Position numbers and translations under genes: made by a program. 64,000 bases of DNA from NCBI GenBank assembly GCA_963556145.1, contig OY744472.1, forward strand, positions 4,216,001-4,280,000. Reading direction: 5' to 3'. The DNA comes from Hygrocybe punicea. Lineage: Eukaryota; Basidiomycota; Agaricomycetes; Agaricales; Hygrophoraceae. Position 1 is the first letter of the stretch. Each line of letters begins with the position of its first letter. This document shows, piece by piece, positions 33,101-45,130 of the stretch. The notes beneath the pieces are model-generated. The model worked only from the letters and a program-made list of their open reading frames with translations, was not told where the DNA came from and searched no databases.

Positions 33101-34774
33101 GTGCGGCTGTGTGGTGCAGCGACCAAACATCTCAAGCCCTTGCGACCCTCAAAACCCCGACTGCAGAAGATGTACCTATCCTCATCTCTGTGATCCTGAC
33201 AAAAGGTGTTTCGTTTATTGCGGACGTGTGGGTTACTTTTTTTTGGGAATTTCAACTCATGGCTGCAGCCAAACTAAGCCATTCTTGTCAGCATCCTACC
33301 ACAACTTGCCAAGTCGACATCGACGTTCGATTTCTGGATGGCATTCATCAAAGCTCTGCATTGTCGCAAGGACGCTCTTTCACAAGTTAACCAGTCGGGT
33401 GACTCTCGAAATCAAGCAAGCACTAGCACGGACAAGGACTCATTCGAAAATGTGTTTCAACTGTGTTTCAACGCTGCGATATGCCAATGGGACGCTATAG
33501 TGTTGCCACCTCCCGTGTTCCATCCCGTCCATACAACTCAATCTGATTCGAAACTTTCGCGCATCGTCCGGCTGGTAGGACTCTGCATATCCACCCGCAA
33601 CATGAATGTGTGCGCGAGATTGTTTCTCGTGCTCACAAGATGCAAAGGCGAACCAGCCAATAAATTTCAGACACTCTACACTCCACTGATACCTCTCCTG
33701 CGTCAGCTGCTGAGTATACATGGAGTCGACATTTGTTCGCGACCCTTTGGCGATTTCATGCGGATCCTGATTGGGTTATATCTCAGCGTCGTTCTCGGGG
33801 CGAAGCCACGCCATATGAGGCTGGATGTTCGCAAGATCGGCTGTGGGTGTCAAGAATGCAACTCGTTGGACGCTTTTATGTTTTCAACCTCCACCGAACA
33901 AACCTTCAAGCTTGCTCAAGCTCGACGGACGCACCTGGAGCTTCGCTTATCGAAAGCGACCGATTTGATTACGTTCAATACCATCCGTTCTGGTACTCCC
34001 TATGGTTTGGTCGTGACAAAGAAGCCACAACTCACCGCAGCTATTCAGTGGAAAACCCGCCGGGCGCAAGCCAAAAAATTCTTGGCAAGCATCGGAAATG
34101 AGGCTGTGATTATGAAAATAATGGATTCACGGTACGCTGATGTCAAGAAAGCACTCGATGGCACGGAGCGATTTGTGGTGAGCATGCCAACCGGTGATGA
34201 TGCAGCCCAGCCGAAGACGGACGCAAACCCATCACAAAATCCCTCCCAACCTTCGTTTGCGGCCTCCATGCTTGACACTGCTGACCTGCCATCAGCGACG
34301 GTAGGCGGTACTTCGACACTCGCTAGCGTGAAACGAAAGAGACGGTCGGATTATGATGACGCAGTAAGAAATCTTACGAAACCTTATATGGATGGGCTAA
34401 AGGCTGGTGTTGCTCAACCAACAACGAACCAAGCAAGGGCTGCTCTTCCATCACAGCCTTCGGGCTCGTCTTCGGCCTCCGTTTCTCGTGCATCTTGGCC
34501 GTCGGCAAAGCCTAGCTCTTTCAAATTGCGGCATGGCTCCGGTAAACAAGGTGGCCTGAGGCGTATTACTGCCCAGCCTATGGCTAGTAAGCCTACCGCT
34601 GGTATCCGGTCTGGGGTGACATCAAACTCTTCAGGGGGCGCCAATCTCCCTTCGGCCTCCGTTCCTGGCCCTCCAGCGAGTAATAGAATGTCGGTGCTTG
34701 GGGGTAAATCCAAGGATGACACTCGCGTTTTCCTTGGTCCTGTAATTGACCTGACTGGAGATGATAGCTCATGA
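30199..34774 (+). CDS. Large 2-oxoglutarate/Fe(II) oxygenase-like protein (prolyl-hydroxylase fold)
   Basis: Eight exons join in frame to 1384 residues: 30199-31122, 31180-31565, 31632-31649, 31702-32461, 32523-32544, 32603-32951, 33015-33227 and 33292-34774. The ATG at 30199 (MDASTTF) is the first in frame. Residues 1-310 are acidic, Pro/Ser/Ala-rich and disordered. The catalytic region follows: an 18-nt micro-exon restores HFLPHQD (metal ligands His441, Asp443), then a distal HEVKPITSGYR (His499, and Arg509 for 2-oxoglutarate). After this come several hundred helical residues with a CGCQEC motif and a Ser/Pro-rich, basic C-terminal tail (about 1200-1384). Agaricomycetes have multi-copy families of this architecture; the substrate is unknown. 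All three metal ligands are present, so activity is plausible. Introns are GT-AG. Confidence 0.82.
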
Positions 34775-34897
34775 GCACGGTGGCATGGGGGGTGTTGGGA
34801 GCATTCATAACTTGATTATTTTGTTTGTTGTTTATAAAATGTTTATAATACCATAATTAGACTTGTGCTTTATCTGATCGAGTCCCAACATAGCAAA

Positions 34898-35677
34898 ATG
34901 CCTGTGCCTGGGATTTGGACCGCCATGTTTTGTCGATTCCTCGGTTATTTCGTATATATTCTCTACCATGTTTCCATGACCAACGCCGCATTCACTATCC
35001 CCGCTTCTTGTTCTGCAGGCTACATACAGCAGAACCGCAATCAAACTTGGTGCTTCTACCCTTTCGTAGAAGCGACGGTCTCGTGTGGAGCGGACTACAC
35101 CCTCGTCGTTGGTGTGCATCTCAATCAAACGACATCCATCGGATATTATCAACCTGATGGCACGCGGTCCGGTGGAGCTGAATGGCCTGTGCCAACGAAT
35201 CCGGGACAACTCTTCCTTTGCGGAAGTGGGAGGACAGGAGAAGGGACATACCTGACTTTCTGCGCTGCGCCGATAACCGCCAACGATAGCATCCCGGCTC
35301 CGGGTTGTTTGGTGGCTATGGCACAGGATGTGGTCACGGACGACTGCTATGTACCAGGACAACCACCATATCCCAATGTGACGGGTTCAGCGACACCATC
35401 TGCGACTACGCCATTCGCTTACCGTACGTCAACTGTTTTGGGTATGACAACTGTTACTGGCGCTGGTGGCACTTCCACAATTGTTTTCAGTACCGGTATT
35501 AGCACTGGTCAACGTACGTTTTCTCGTCCGCTTGTTCTGTTCCCCTTTGCTGCCTTGCGCTTACGAGTGCTGGCAGCCCGATGGCCGTACCCTCAGCTCG
35601 TCACTCCGGTTACTCTCCTCGCTACATTGCTAATGACGTTGCTATCGTTATCTTGTACCTTAGTGCCATCTGGCTAG
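34898..35677 (+). CDS. Small Cys-containing secreted or membrane protein
   Basis: The ATG at 34898 opens 259 codons in one exon. A hydrophobic N-terminal segment (about residues 10-35, FCRFLGYFVYILYH) acts as signal peptide or anchor. It is followed by ~130 residues with eight or so Cys and several N-glycosylation sequons (NQT, NDS, NVT), consistent with an extracellular domain. A Thr/Ser/Gly-rich linker follows, then a hydrophobic C-terminus that could be a membrane helix. A strong donor-like GTACGT at 35513 means the true 3' end may be spliced. The last ~55 residues are therefore uncertain. No family recognised. Confidence 0.55.
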   Translation: MPVPGIWTAMFCRFLGYFVYILYHVSMTNAAFTIPASCSAGYIQQNRNQTWCFYPFVEATVSCGADYTLVVGVHLNQTTSIGYYQPDGTRSGGAEWPVPTNPGQLFLCGSGRTGEGTYLTFCAAPITANDSIPAPGCLVAMAQDVVTDDCYVPGQPPYPNVTGSATPSATTPFAYRTSTVLGMTTVTGAGGTSTIVFSTGISTGQRTFSRPLVLFPFAALRLRVLAARWPYPQLVTPVTLLATLLMTLLSLSCTLVPSG

Positions 35678-36386
35678 TTTTCAACCACTGGAATGTACAA
35701 TGTACGTGTATCTTTCGCAGCAAACTACTATTAATATTGTATTCAACATGACTGGAGTTGTGTGACTTCCACACCTAGATTCAAGATTCAAGACAATTAC
35801 TCCGACACATGGTGAGATTTGCCAAGGTTTGAGCAGCTATGGAAACCGAGAGTGATCAGCTAGTTTTCGGATCTGCCGTGTCAAGTCCGACGCGGCATGG
35901 CATCAAGACCCGGGACACCATTCCTTAGTATTCTGAGTCACTCACTTTAAGAAAGTCTGTAATTATTTTCTTTCAATCTTTGAAAACAAAATTGAAAAAG
36001 ACTGGATACTAGTCTGAATGGTCCCTGCTATAAGCTATTTGACTCACACAAATGCTGAGTCCTAGAATGCATAACAAATGACTACAAAAGTCATAAGTAA
36101 ATGAAAGAAATAATGAAAGGCATCTAGCTCACCTCAGCATTTACATGAGTCAAATGGCTTCATTGTTATGGGACATCTTAGGGATGGCTCCAGCAAGTCA
36201 GACAACTATCAAGGGATCAGAGAGTAATGAGACTCAAGGATGAATTACAAACAGAAGAGAAAACAGAAATTTCAATAGTACAAGAGTAGACAACTGAGGG
36301 ATGAGAACCAGACTAATTCTAATGAATCACATACTGACTATAGCCTTTTATACATCAAGGACTCAAGGATGGGCTTCTTGGTTTCC

Positions 36387-36655
36387 TGTGGTGTAGAGAT
36401 TGATATCTCTGTGAACTCTGATCTCTCTTACTTTCCCTTCATCTCCCTTCCTTTCATCTCCCTTCCCCTCACATTCCCTCCATCCACTCCATTATTCACC
36501 ATTTTCTCAGTACACTCTTGATAGATACTATATAGGTATATAGTGTTATGTGTACATACATACAAACAAGTTGAGTTTGGGTTCTGACAGTCTGACCCCA
36601 TCAACAAGGACTTGCACCCCCTGAATCTGTGCCTACAAAGGCCACATTCACCACA
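36387..36655. mobile_element. Solo LTR related to 17341-17594
   Basis: The ends are TGTGGTG and CACCACA. Internal boxes TAGATACTATATAG and CCTACAAAGGC are shared with the LTR at 17341-17594. The flanking 5-mers (tttcc, gcggt) do not match, so the target duplication has decayed or the boundaries are slightly off. Confidence 0.6.
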
Positions 36656-37244
36656 GCGGTAACCATCCATTGTATTGAATATACAAGCTGGACTCCATTC
36701 ATTTACCTTTACTATATAATTATTCACTCCTAGTCACAGATTCCTTATATGGACATCTCAGTATGGTTTACCACAACATAATGAGATGTACATGATACTC
36801 CTTCATCTACTTTCATAATATATACTTACATATTCTCTAGCTTATTCTTTAGATCTTATTCTTTCCTTAGCTGTTTTATCAGTCAGAACTGACGAAGGTT
36901 AGTGAGCCGGAGTGGAAATGGTCTTGGCGGGACGACGGGTTGAAGAACGTGGGCTGGTGTTCACGCGAAGGTGGAAACGAGCGTGTGTATTGTGAGTACC
37001 GAATGTACTACATGTAGAATAGAATGGTATCATACCTGGTGTTCATGCGAAGGTGGAAATGAGCGTGAACACAAACTACACTAGTGAATAGAATATAAAG
37101 GAGCGGGAGCTGATGCAATATACAACTAATATATGTAAAAGGAGGTATATTGGAAATGAATCGTAAGGGGGTACGTGCCTATGATATGAATTGCCCCTTT
37201 CGTCAAGAACCCTGCCTCCAATACATTGCTATGCATACAGACAT

Positions 37245-37457
37245 TCACATTGGGGTCATGTGGTAATGGGATGTCATGTTGTTATTGTTCTCTGTTGATG
37301 TGGTTTCAGTGTTGTTGGGGTCTTTGGGGGTTACCATTTGAACAACCTCCTGTTCTTCAGCCCTGAGCCTTGCTGCATTATGCATGACTCTCATGTTTTG
37401 GTGTACAAGTGTGGCTGTTGCACGGTGATATGACTTATTCCATAGCAAATACTTCAT
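37245..37457 (-). pseudogene. Seventy-codon minus-strand frame inside the long-TIR element, unassigned
   Basis: It is open from 37457 to 37245 with a basic helical start (MKYLLWNKSYHRATATL) and an Asn/Thr-rich end. The frame continues upstream without a stop for some distance (HKLMLKHEVFAM, about 37490-37455), so it may be the last exon of a decayed transposase. No family recognised. Confidence 0.2.
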
Positions 37458-38510
37458 GCTTCAGCATAAGCTTGTGATTCCAATGCTTGCCATTGCTTGC
37501 AATGTCCCAGGTTGCTCTACAGCCTTCTATCTTCCTGCACCCCTCCTAGCTCAATGTTGTAAGGGAAGTTGTATACGAGCATATCATATTATCCAATATC
37601 TTCCATGATCTAGTTAGGTAACAAAAGTTGGCTTCACAATGAGCAAAAGAGTTAACATATATATACCCTTTTCTCAAAGCCTCTCAATTGTTGGGATCAG
37701 GGTAGTGATGGTCTGGTTCAGGCAAGGAGGGAATTCTGTGAACCTCCCTGTTATAGCTGCATTGTTTTTATTATCATTGTCTTGGAATGCTACTGTAATA
37801 ATGTAAAATTCCAACCCATGTAAAGTTGAAGTTCAGCCTAGGAAGAAATGTTGTCTCATTTGGTTATCTTGCTCCAAATATTTGCACTGACTGTCCAAAC
37901 ACTTGTCCAGTATCATTCATGTTTACTGTGCTTTTGACACATCTACTAGGCCGGCACCTATGAGACTCCATTCATTCACAGTGAATGTGGACACAATACA
38001 AGTTATTAAGGGGTTGAGCCCTTGGCACAACAGCAATGTGGTATTGATTGAATTGTGCAGAGCAGCAGGAAATAAAGAAAATTAATAAATTAGTGCTTGT
38101 AATTCATCCTTGCATCTCATTACTCTCTGATCACTTGATTGTTGTCTGACTTGCTGGAGCCATCCCTAAGATGTCCCATAACAATGAAGCCATTTGACTC
38201 ATGTAAATGCTGAGGTGAGCTAGATGCCTTTCATTATTTCTTTCATTTACTTATGACTTTTGTAGTCATTTGTTATGCATTCTAGGACTCAGCATTTGTG
38301 TGAGTCAAATAGCTTATAGCAGGGACCATTCAGACTAGTATCCAGTCTTTTTCAATTTTGTTTTCAAAGATTGAAAGAAAATAATTACAGACTTTCTTAA
38401 AGTGAGTGACTCAGAATACTAAGGAATGGTGTCCCGGGTCTTGATGCCATGCCGCGTCGGACTTGACACGGCAGATCCGAAAACTAGCTGATCACTCTCG
38501 GTTTCCATAG

Positions 38511-39191
38511 CAGCGGATTGAGCAGCGGATTCTCTTCCGGGTCTTCAGTCGTTGGTGACTATTACCTGAGGTGTGACGTTGGGTGCAAATTCTCCTTAGT
38601 TTCTCTCCAGACCGGTTTCACCAACGGACTGTGATGAACAGCCTACTGTAGTATGATGATTCCGTGTGAAGAGCAAAAGTTACAACAAAATAGGTAAGCA
38701 TGTAGCACCTCTGGTAAGGAACATCACTCTAAGTCAATCGCCTAGAAGGCAAGAGTGCAGTCCAGCTGAGACGCCGAAGAATCCTCTGGGACACGCGGTA
38801 GACTCCTGCGAGCAGAAAGGTACAACCGCAAGGGGACAATAGTGCGAGTCCAAATGAGTGGGGAAAATGGTTGAGCGAAGCCGACTATATATATCACGTA
38901 GATATTTGGTTGTGTTTGGGGCACGGATATAATTATTATAATAAATAAGTAAGGAAGTTGGTCAATTTGAAACGCCTATGCATCGGTTGATTTATTGATA
39001 CTTTCGTGGAATAACTGAAACGTCCTATGGTCGTCTAGTGCTTTAGATCTTTCAGACCTCAGGACGTCTCTAAAGCACAGATTTTGGTTTTGGGTCGGAT
39101 AGGTCGAAATTTGTTCCCACGTTCCCCAATTATAATTATAATGATAATTGTAGTCTCGTCTGTCATCGGGCAACGGGCAACGGGCAACTCT
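38511..39191. other. Upstream region of the recyclin-like gene, no gene seen
   Basis: About 680 bp, A/T-rich near 38880-38960 (TATATATATCACG, TAATTATTATAATAAATAAG). Probable promoter and 5' UTR of the gene starting at 39192. Confidence 0.4.
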
Positions 39192-42100
39192 ATGGACAAG
39201 TTTGCCACACTTGAGCCCACCCGATTATACGCTTCAGCGGCGACTACTGGCGCCCGTCTCTTTTCTCTGAATTCTTATTCAAAGGCTCCTCTTGCACCGG
39301 ATATTGTGGGAAGGCTACCCGTTGACTTACACCTTCTGTTACTTGCTTACCTACCCGTACCCGATATTTCTTCGTACAGCTTATGTTCACGCAAAACAGC
39401 CTCACTAGCACGAGACGAGAGGGTCTGGACTCCGAGATGGAATTTTCTTGGTGTAGAGAAGCACGATTTATCCGGGGTTCTCGACGACTTGGAAACCAGA
39501 GCACGAGGACGCGCTGCTGCTACACGTACAGCATTCCCACCTACCCTAACTGTGGACCATATCGACGACGATTTTGGTGACTTCACATCGGTCGATGTTC
39601 TTGCGCCCCCTCTGGACGAAATGGGTGATTTCGTCGGCGCATTCAAGGCTGCGGGGATGACCCCGAGCATTCCTTTACCTGCCCTCGCGAATTTAACATT
39701 CAGAGCAATGTATATCCGTGCACACGGTCTCCTCACATCCGTACTATCTGCTCTGTCCTCTCCACCCCATCTGATTCTTTCAGTTCTTAGCCGTTTGGTC
39801 TCTCCGTCTCTGCGTCACCAAGCGAAAACACTTCACCTGCTCTCCTTGTTTCTCTCTCCAGTCGTACAGCCTGTAAGACGTTGGGAAATCATCTGTTCTT
39901 CCTTGCGTTCGGCAATAGATAGGTTTGACGCCACCCTCCTGGCTGCTTTTGACCTCGCAGACAGCAAAGGCGAAGAAGACAATATGAGAGATGCAGCAGA
40001 GTCAAGTTGGGAAGTCTGGGATGGAAGCGGTGATTGGGAGCTTGGAAAAGTTTGGGCGGAGAAAAGAGAAGTATTCTATGAGCAGGGCCATTGGAAACCT
40101 CTGGATAATTTTCGGTTTGTATAATATTCCTTTTTCCGGTGAGAAATTGAATGCAACATTCTTGATAGGAGTGGCGACGTACTGGACTTTGACGCCATGG
40201 ATGAATTCATTAACTACATCGTTTCGGCTGTCATTGAACACGGTTCCAGAGCTATTCGTGTCTTTCCACCCCCCTCCCAAGTCCTCATATCCTTCTCGGA
40301 CCGTATCGCAAACGAAGTTGTACGTCATCTCTTCTTTCGCTTTTCATGCATTGCTCTCATAACATCTCTACCACCAGATTAGTGAATATATTACGACGCT
40401 CCTAACACGCGCCCGCGAAATTTCAGTCGAAGTATATTTAAGGGCCACAGCCGCAACCTTTCGGGAGGCGTGGCGCTTGGTAGATGCCATCATCAAGGTA
40501 TCATCCGAACGGAGTGATTCGATGATCTCGCGAGCGCGAGCTGAAGATGTAGTGTACGTTCTGTCCATGTTCTGCCTTCTCTTTCTACCCCTCCTTTCAA
40601 CGTACCTCACGTTTATTGGTACTTTGGATCTCATGGCTCTATATTCTCCATTCCATAGGTATCAGATGTTCGAGATCAATATGGATGAATATCTTGATGA
40701 AGAAGTCGAATCTCTCAAACATGTATTTGACATTATTTGCCGAGATTGGGAGAAAAAGGTTATCCAAATTTTCATGTTTACGGGATCGGCTTGCTGAAAT
40801 GCCTCTCACGGGCTGTGATAATGATGACAGTCGACTATTCCTATGCCATCTGCTAGTGCCACACACTTCCTAGGCTCGCATAATCCTGCCTTGGTTAAAA
40901 GAAATGTATTGGCGTCCTTTGCAAACGTTCTATTACTTCCTGTTACGATCGTCCCCCGTACTGTCGGAGCTGTTGGCGCCGCTTTGACAACTGGCGGTAG
41001 CGCAGCCGCTCAGGGTATTGCTATGCTGAATCCTCAACGGTGGGGTGGTAGTGGATCTAACGGCTATTCAAGAAACTTTGGGGGGAATACTCGCAATGGG
41101 CAAATGTTGTTCGATATCGGTGAAGAAGGTGACGTCGAGGAGCAAGAGACATATTTTAGCTCCGTTGCTCATAGTAAGCAACCGGCGTTCGTGCTATTCG
41201 CCTAACCTCACTCCTTGTAGGCGTAGCTTCCGAATCGACACCAACCAACTTGAGCGTAATAAACGCCAGACCTATGTCGACGTCGCCGCAACCTACCGCC
41301 AATGCGCTTGAGCTCTTGCTTTCGCTGGACGTGGCTCTGGAACTTATACACGCCGATCGCGAGGCTTTGAAGCGAGTGGAGACATTTGCTGAGTATCCAG
41401 GTCATTATGGACAACGGGTCCGCGACACGATCGAAGAAATCTTTGTATTGATGTTGCAGGTCCTGAATGAACGTCATGTTTCACCTGGATTTGTCTTGTG
41501 AGTCAACTGGCTTTGTTTTATCCACCCGTGTGAGCGGGATCGTTGCTCATCCACTGATTTTGGTTCACCAACTTGAAGTCGTCTACCTGAACTGACTGGT
41601 TACCTATCATTGTGATGCAGGGCCACAGAGCAAATGAATACTTATAATGCGTCCGATCACGAGACCACTACGAGTGTCGCTCCACTACTACAATTCTTCG
41701 AGCTGGTTCACCTCGGCGATACCATACAGTCAATCGTGCAGGTTTACTTTGATAAAGAGCTAGTGCGTTTTTTGTTTGGGTCATAAGACATCTGACTTGT
41801 TGTGCGTGTTCCGTGATGCGACAATAACTTGTTTTGTTTTCATCACAGGCGCCACATATCGACCGCACGGATTTTTTAAACGTCGTTGTGCGAGAGAAGA
41901 AACGCTTTGAGAACGCACTCGACGATTCGGTCGCTGCTGGCCTCAATGCTGGAACGCAGGTGTTGATGAATCAGGTATGTCATATGCACCATTTTGATTC
42001 AGTGTTCTTAGATACGCACAGGTAGAGCACATCATCCTGACGTTGACAAAACCTCGTGAATACTACCCTGCGGAGGATGTGCCCCTTGACCTTGGTCCAA

Positions 42101-42737
42101 CAGATGGGTGTCTGGAAGCCATCAAATGTCTGGAGATGCATTGCAAGCTCTTGAAAGGTAGCACGAGTAAGGAGGTGCTTGAGGTGTTTTACCAAGAAGT
42201 AGGATTGAGACTCATAGGGCGAGTTGTTTTCTCACACATTGGTTTCCTACTGCGTCAACTGTGTCAATGCAGGATTCTACAGAAGCATATCAAGCGGCAA
42301 ATTATATCATTGGTCGGCGGGTTCCAGGTTATTGCCGATCTGAATGCATATCACAGCTTCATTTCGTCCCTGAAAGTGGGACACTCCTTTGACCTTCGTG
42401 TATTATTTAAACTCAAGGACCCCCCGTATTTCCCCGTTCAGGTTCCCAGCATTGTCGCAGATTTCTCGCATTTAAAGATGCTAGGACATGTATATGTTGT
42501 GGAAGATGCGCGTGACCTGGCACAAATTGTGCGAGACGTTACGAGGTATGGCGGTGCATATCGACCAGAGGTAAAGTTTCGTTTTGAAAGGGTCGTTCGT
42601 TTTTTGGTGTACTAAAAACTTCTTTGAAGGACATCTATGAATTCATTCAGAGGCGTTCGGACTGGAAGAAAATAGAGAAAATAGTCGACAAGACAATGTA
42701 CAATCTTAGCTTCAAAGAAGATTGCATTGTGTGTTGA
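39192..42737 (+). CDS. rcy1: Recyclin-1-like F-box / Sec10-like protein (Rcy1/Pof6 family)
   Basis: Twelve exons join in frame to 924 residues: 39192-40114, 40169-40319, 40378-40553, 40659-40758, 40831-41173, 41221-41497, 41621-41762, 41849-41974, 42022-42218, 42273-42375, 42442-42570 and 42630-42737. An F-box (LPVDLHLLLLAYLPVPDIS...) lies at residues ~41-80. The rest is helical and resembles the exocyst subunit Sec10, with signatures such as LQKHIKRQIISL and ARDLAQIVRDVTRYGG. The protein ends in CIVC, a CaaX-type prenylation box, as known for yeast Rcy1. Known role of the family: an SCF-linked F-box protein in endosome-to-Golgi or plasma-membrane recycling. The intron after 42218 fits a GC-AG intron (donor GCGAGT); it is 54 bp without stops, so retention would also keep frame. 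An earlier in-frame ATG at 39138 exists but is less likely. Confidence 0.85.
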
Positions 42738-42876
42738 AGATACATAGACCAAAGTCAAATATTTCTGCATGGCAGACCGGCCTATGAAACGCAACTTCGG
42801 CCGTCCAAGTTGGTCCCCAGCTCCGCGGGGCCGGTAGGCAAAGAAAAACAAAACACCTTATCACAAAACACACCAT

Positions 42877-43224
42877 ATGATCGTTGTGGATTGCTGGATG
42901 TCGCCGCCCATCAGGATACGAAATTTATCGTCAATTGAATTTGATGGGTATACACAGCACCGCTGGGATTCTTCAAGTTTGATGATTCTCAGATTGGTCC
43001 CTCAGTTTTCATCATGCCCTATGCAGGGATTCCCGTCACGGAGTTGGTCTTGCCACGTTATTACCGGTGTGCTGATTTTGGATGCTGGTTGTCCCATTGA
43101 CATGATCAAGCAGGACAGAAATTCTGGCAAACGCTACAGGTATTGCCAGGTAGTAAATTGCGCTGGCGTGCTGCATGGAGATCTCCGCACAGAAAACCTC
43201 CTCGTGGATGATTCAGGATTATAA
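42877..43224 (+). pseudogene. Fragment of a protein kinase gene
   Basis: Near 43170-43215 one frame reads GVLHGDLRTENLLVDDSG, matching the catalytic loop of eukaryotic kinases with HGD in place of HRD. HGD-type loops occur in fungal FunK1-like and related kinases. About 130 bp upstream a different frame gives a hinge-like FIMPYAGIPVTELVLP (about 43011-43060). The two are out of frame with each other, and no glycine loop or DFG is present, so this is a remnant. Confidence 0.5.
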
Positions 43225-43415
43225 CAACAATCATTGGTTTCAGTCACTCACGACTATGTGATGACCACGAAGCAAAGAAAAAAGAATGTGCACAGGTTCA
43301 ATATTCTCCTCAGGGCCAAATAAGAATTTAATTAGCACAGCATCCTGTGCATCCAGTGTCTAGAAAGCAAATTTGCACAACTGTCATATCACACCAGCGT
43401 CCAGCTAAATACCTT

Positions 43416-45130
43416 TCAATAATTCTCAACCAAAAACTTCAATTGCTCCTCACTGCTCCTGCCTATACCGAGTAGCTCCGCCAACGTCTGCCCGAAAAAA
43501 ACACAGGGTTAATCAATGGCACGCTGAAATGTATCAATAATAATAATAATCCCCACCTTGTTTACAGCGAGATACTTTGTGACCAACTCTTCACCCAACA
43601 CCTGGCGTACGACTATATCTGCACCGAGCCGCTCCCTCGCTTCCTCCAAGGTCAATGGCATCCTCTGAGTGATCCCGAAAGCCTTCCTCCCATCCTCCCC
43701 CATCTCCGCCGCGGTCTGGGTCCCGCAACAATCGCGTGGGATATCGCTAATACCACTAATATTAATACCGCCGCCGCCGCCACTATCCGCTGCCGTCTTG
43801 ATTCCCGCGTGGCCGACGCCCAAGATGCCAGCAAGGGCGATATACGGGTTAGCCGTGCCGTCTATGCATTTGATCTCAAAGTTACGAGAGGTGGGGGAGG
43901 AAGACGTTGCGTTGCAGAGGCGGATGGGAGCTTCGCGGTTGTCGGTTCCCCAGCAGACGTAGGTTCCGCCGGACCATACGCCGTCGACCATGCGGGAGTA
44001 GGAGGCGGGGATGGGGAGGGTGAGGGCTGTTAGGGCGGGAAGGTGGGTGAGGAGGGATGAGAGGAAGGCGGATTCGGTTGGGTTTGGTGTGGTGGTGGTG
44101 GTGGTGGTGGTGGTGGTGGTGGGTGGGGAGGATGGATGAATAGATATGTGTGTGTGCGTTGCGCTACCACCTGTATGTATGGTGAGTGATGCTGGGGGAG
44201 GAGAAGAGGAGAGGGGGGCTTACAGTTGTCAGAGTATACACGGGGTGCGAGCGTAGCGCGAAGGCCGTGCTTGTTTGCGATGTTGTAGATTATTTCACGG
44301 GTGTGTACGAGGGCGTCGGCTGCTTGGAGAGGCTGAAGGGGCCCAGTGACGACTTCATACTATGGATTGTTGTCAGAAGAACGACGACAAAGAAAGGACG
44401 AAAGAAATACCTGTCCAGGCGCAGCTTCTGCATGGTACATCTGGAGCTCGATGCCAGAGTCTTGCAACGCATCTGCGATTTCGGCGAGTACTTTTTCTTC
44501 GAGGGAACCAGCGAGGATAGCTTGGGAGCTTGACCAGCCGTGTTGGTTTACGGGCTCGATTGGGTTGGTGGATCGGAGGAGGATGAATTCTGTTTCGAAG
44601 CCGACGAGGAATTGTGTACCTGTGGATGCTTTGGCTTCTCTGGAGGTGTGGGACCAAATTTGTTATTGAAGATGATGTGCGATCATGAAAAGAGAAATTA
44701 CTCGCTCAACGATGCGGTGAAGTACGGTCCGGGGACAGAGCTGCACGTCCATGGTTGGCATACCGTCTGGTCCTTCTATATAACGTTTTTCCTGGAACCA
44801 GCCCATGACACTGGCATGATCTTTTGTGTATGGACATATGCGGAGTGACGACAAGTCGGGTGCGTAGACGTACTCGCCAATGGGAGAGAAACCTGGAGCT
44901 AAAGTGATGAAGACGAGACCCAGAGCAGCTTTCGCAAGGGATATGCTTGGACGGGCAGATGCTAGTAGTTTTAGGAAGTAAGGGAGGGATACGACGCGGT
45001 AACGGACGTTGTTGACGAGGTCTACCCATTGGATGCGGACGTAGCGGATGCCGAGCGCTGAGAGGGTGTCGGGGTCGATGGCGGGATGGGAGACGGTGGA
45101 CGGGGAGTAATTTACGCCGTAGTCGGACAT
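43416..45130 (-). CDS. Glutamine synthetase-like protein B (paralogue of A, inverted)
   Basis: Five exons join in frame to 491 residues: 45130-44706, 44639-44411, 44359-44224, 44170-43557 and 43487-43416. Intron positions and phases are identical to gene A; introns 2 and 3 have the same lengths (51 and 53 bp). The same GS signatures are present (FETEF, EAAPGQYEV, DNREAPIRL, FEIKCIDGTANPYIALAG). Intron 1 again requires a GC donor (GCGAGT). Differences from A are a different first ~8 residues, a longer ACC-encoded Thr run and two fewer Gly in a loop near residue 410. Similarity to A stops near the start and stop codons. Divergent from the DUF1275 gene at 45451. Confidence 0.88.

Larger units (their letters stand above)
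35837..38510. mobile_element. 2.67 kb element with ~410 bp near-identical terminal inverted repeats
   Basis: The left arm at 35837 to about 36249 and the right arm at about 38098-38510 are reverse complements with only a handful of mismatches over 410 bp, starting CTATGGAAACCGAG. The interior (36250-38097) has a nested LTR (36387-36655) and no ORF above 75 codons with coding character. A possible 8 bp target duplication ttgagcag occurs at 35829-35836 and 38518-38525, but 7 extra bases lie between the right arm and the repeat. The class is uncertain (long-TIR DNA transposon derivative). The near identity of the arms suggests recent arrival or homogenisation. Confidence 0.85.
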
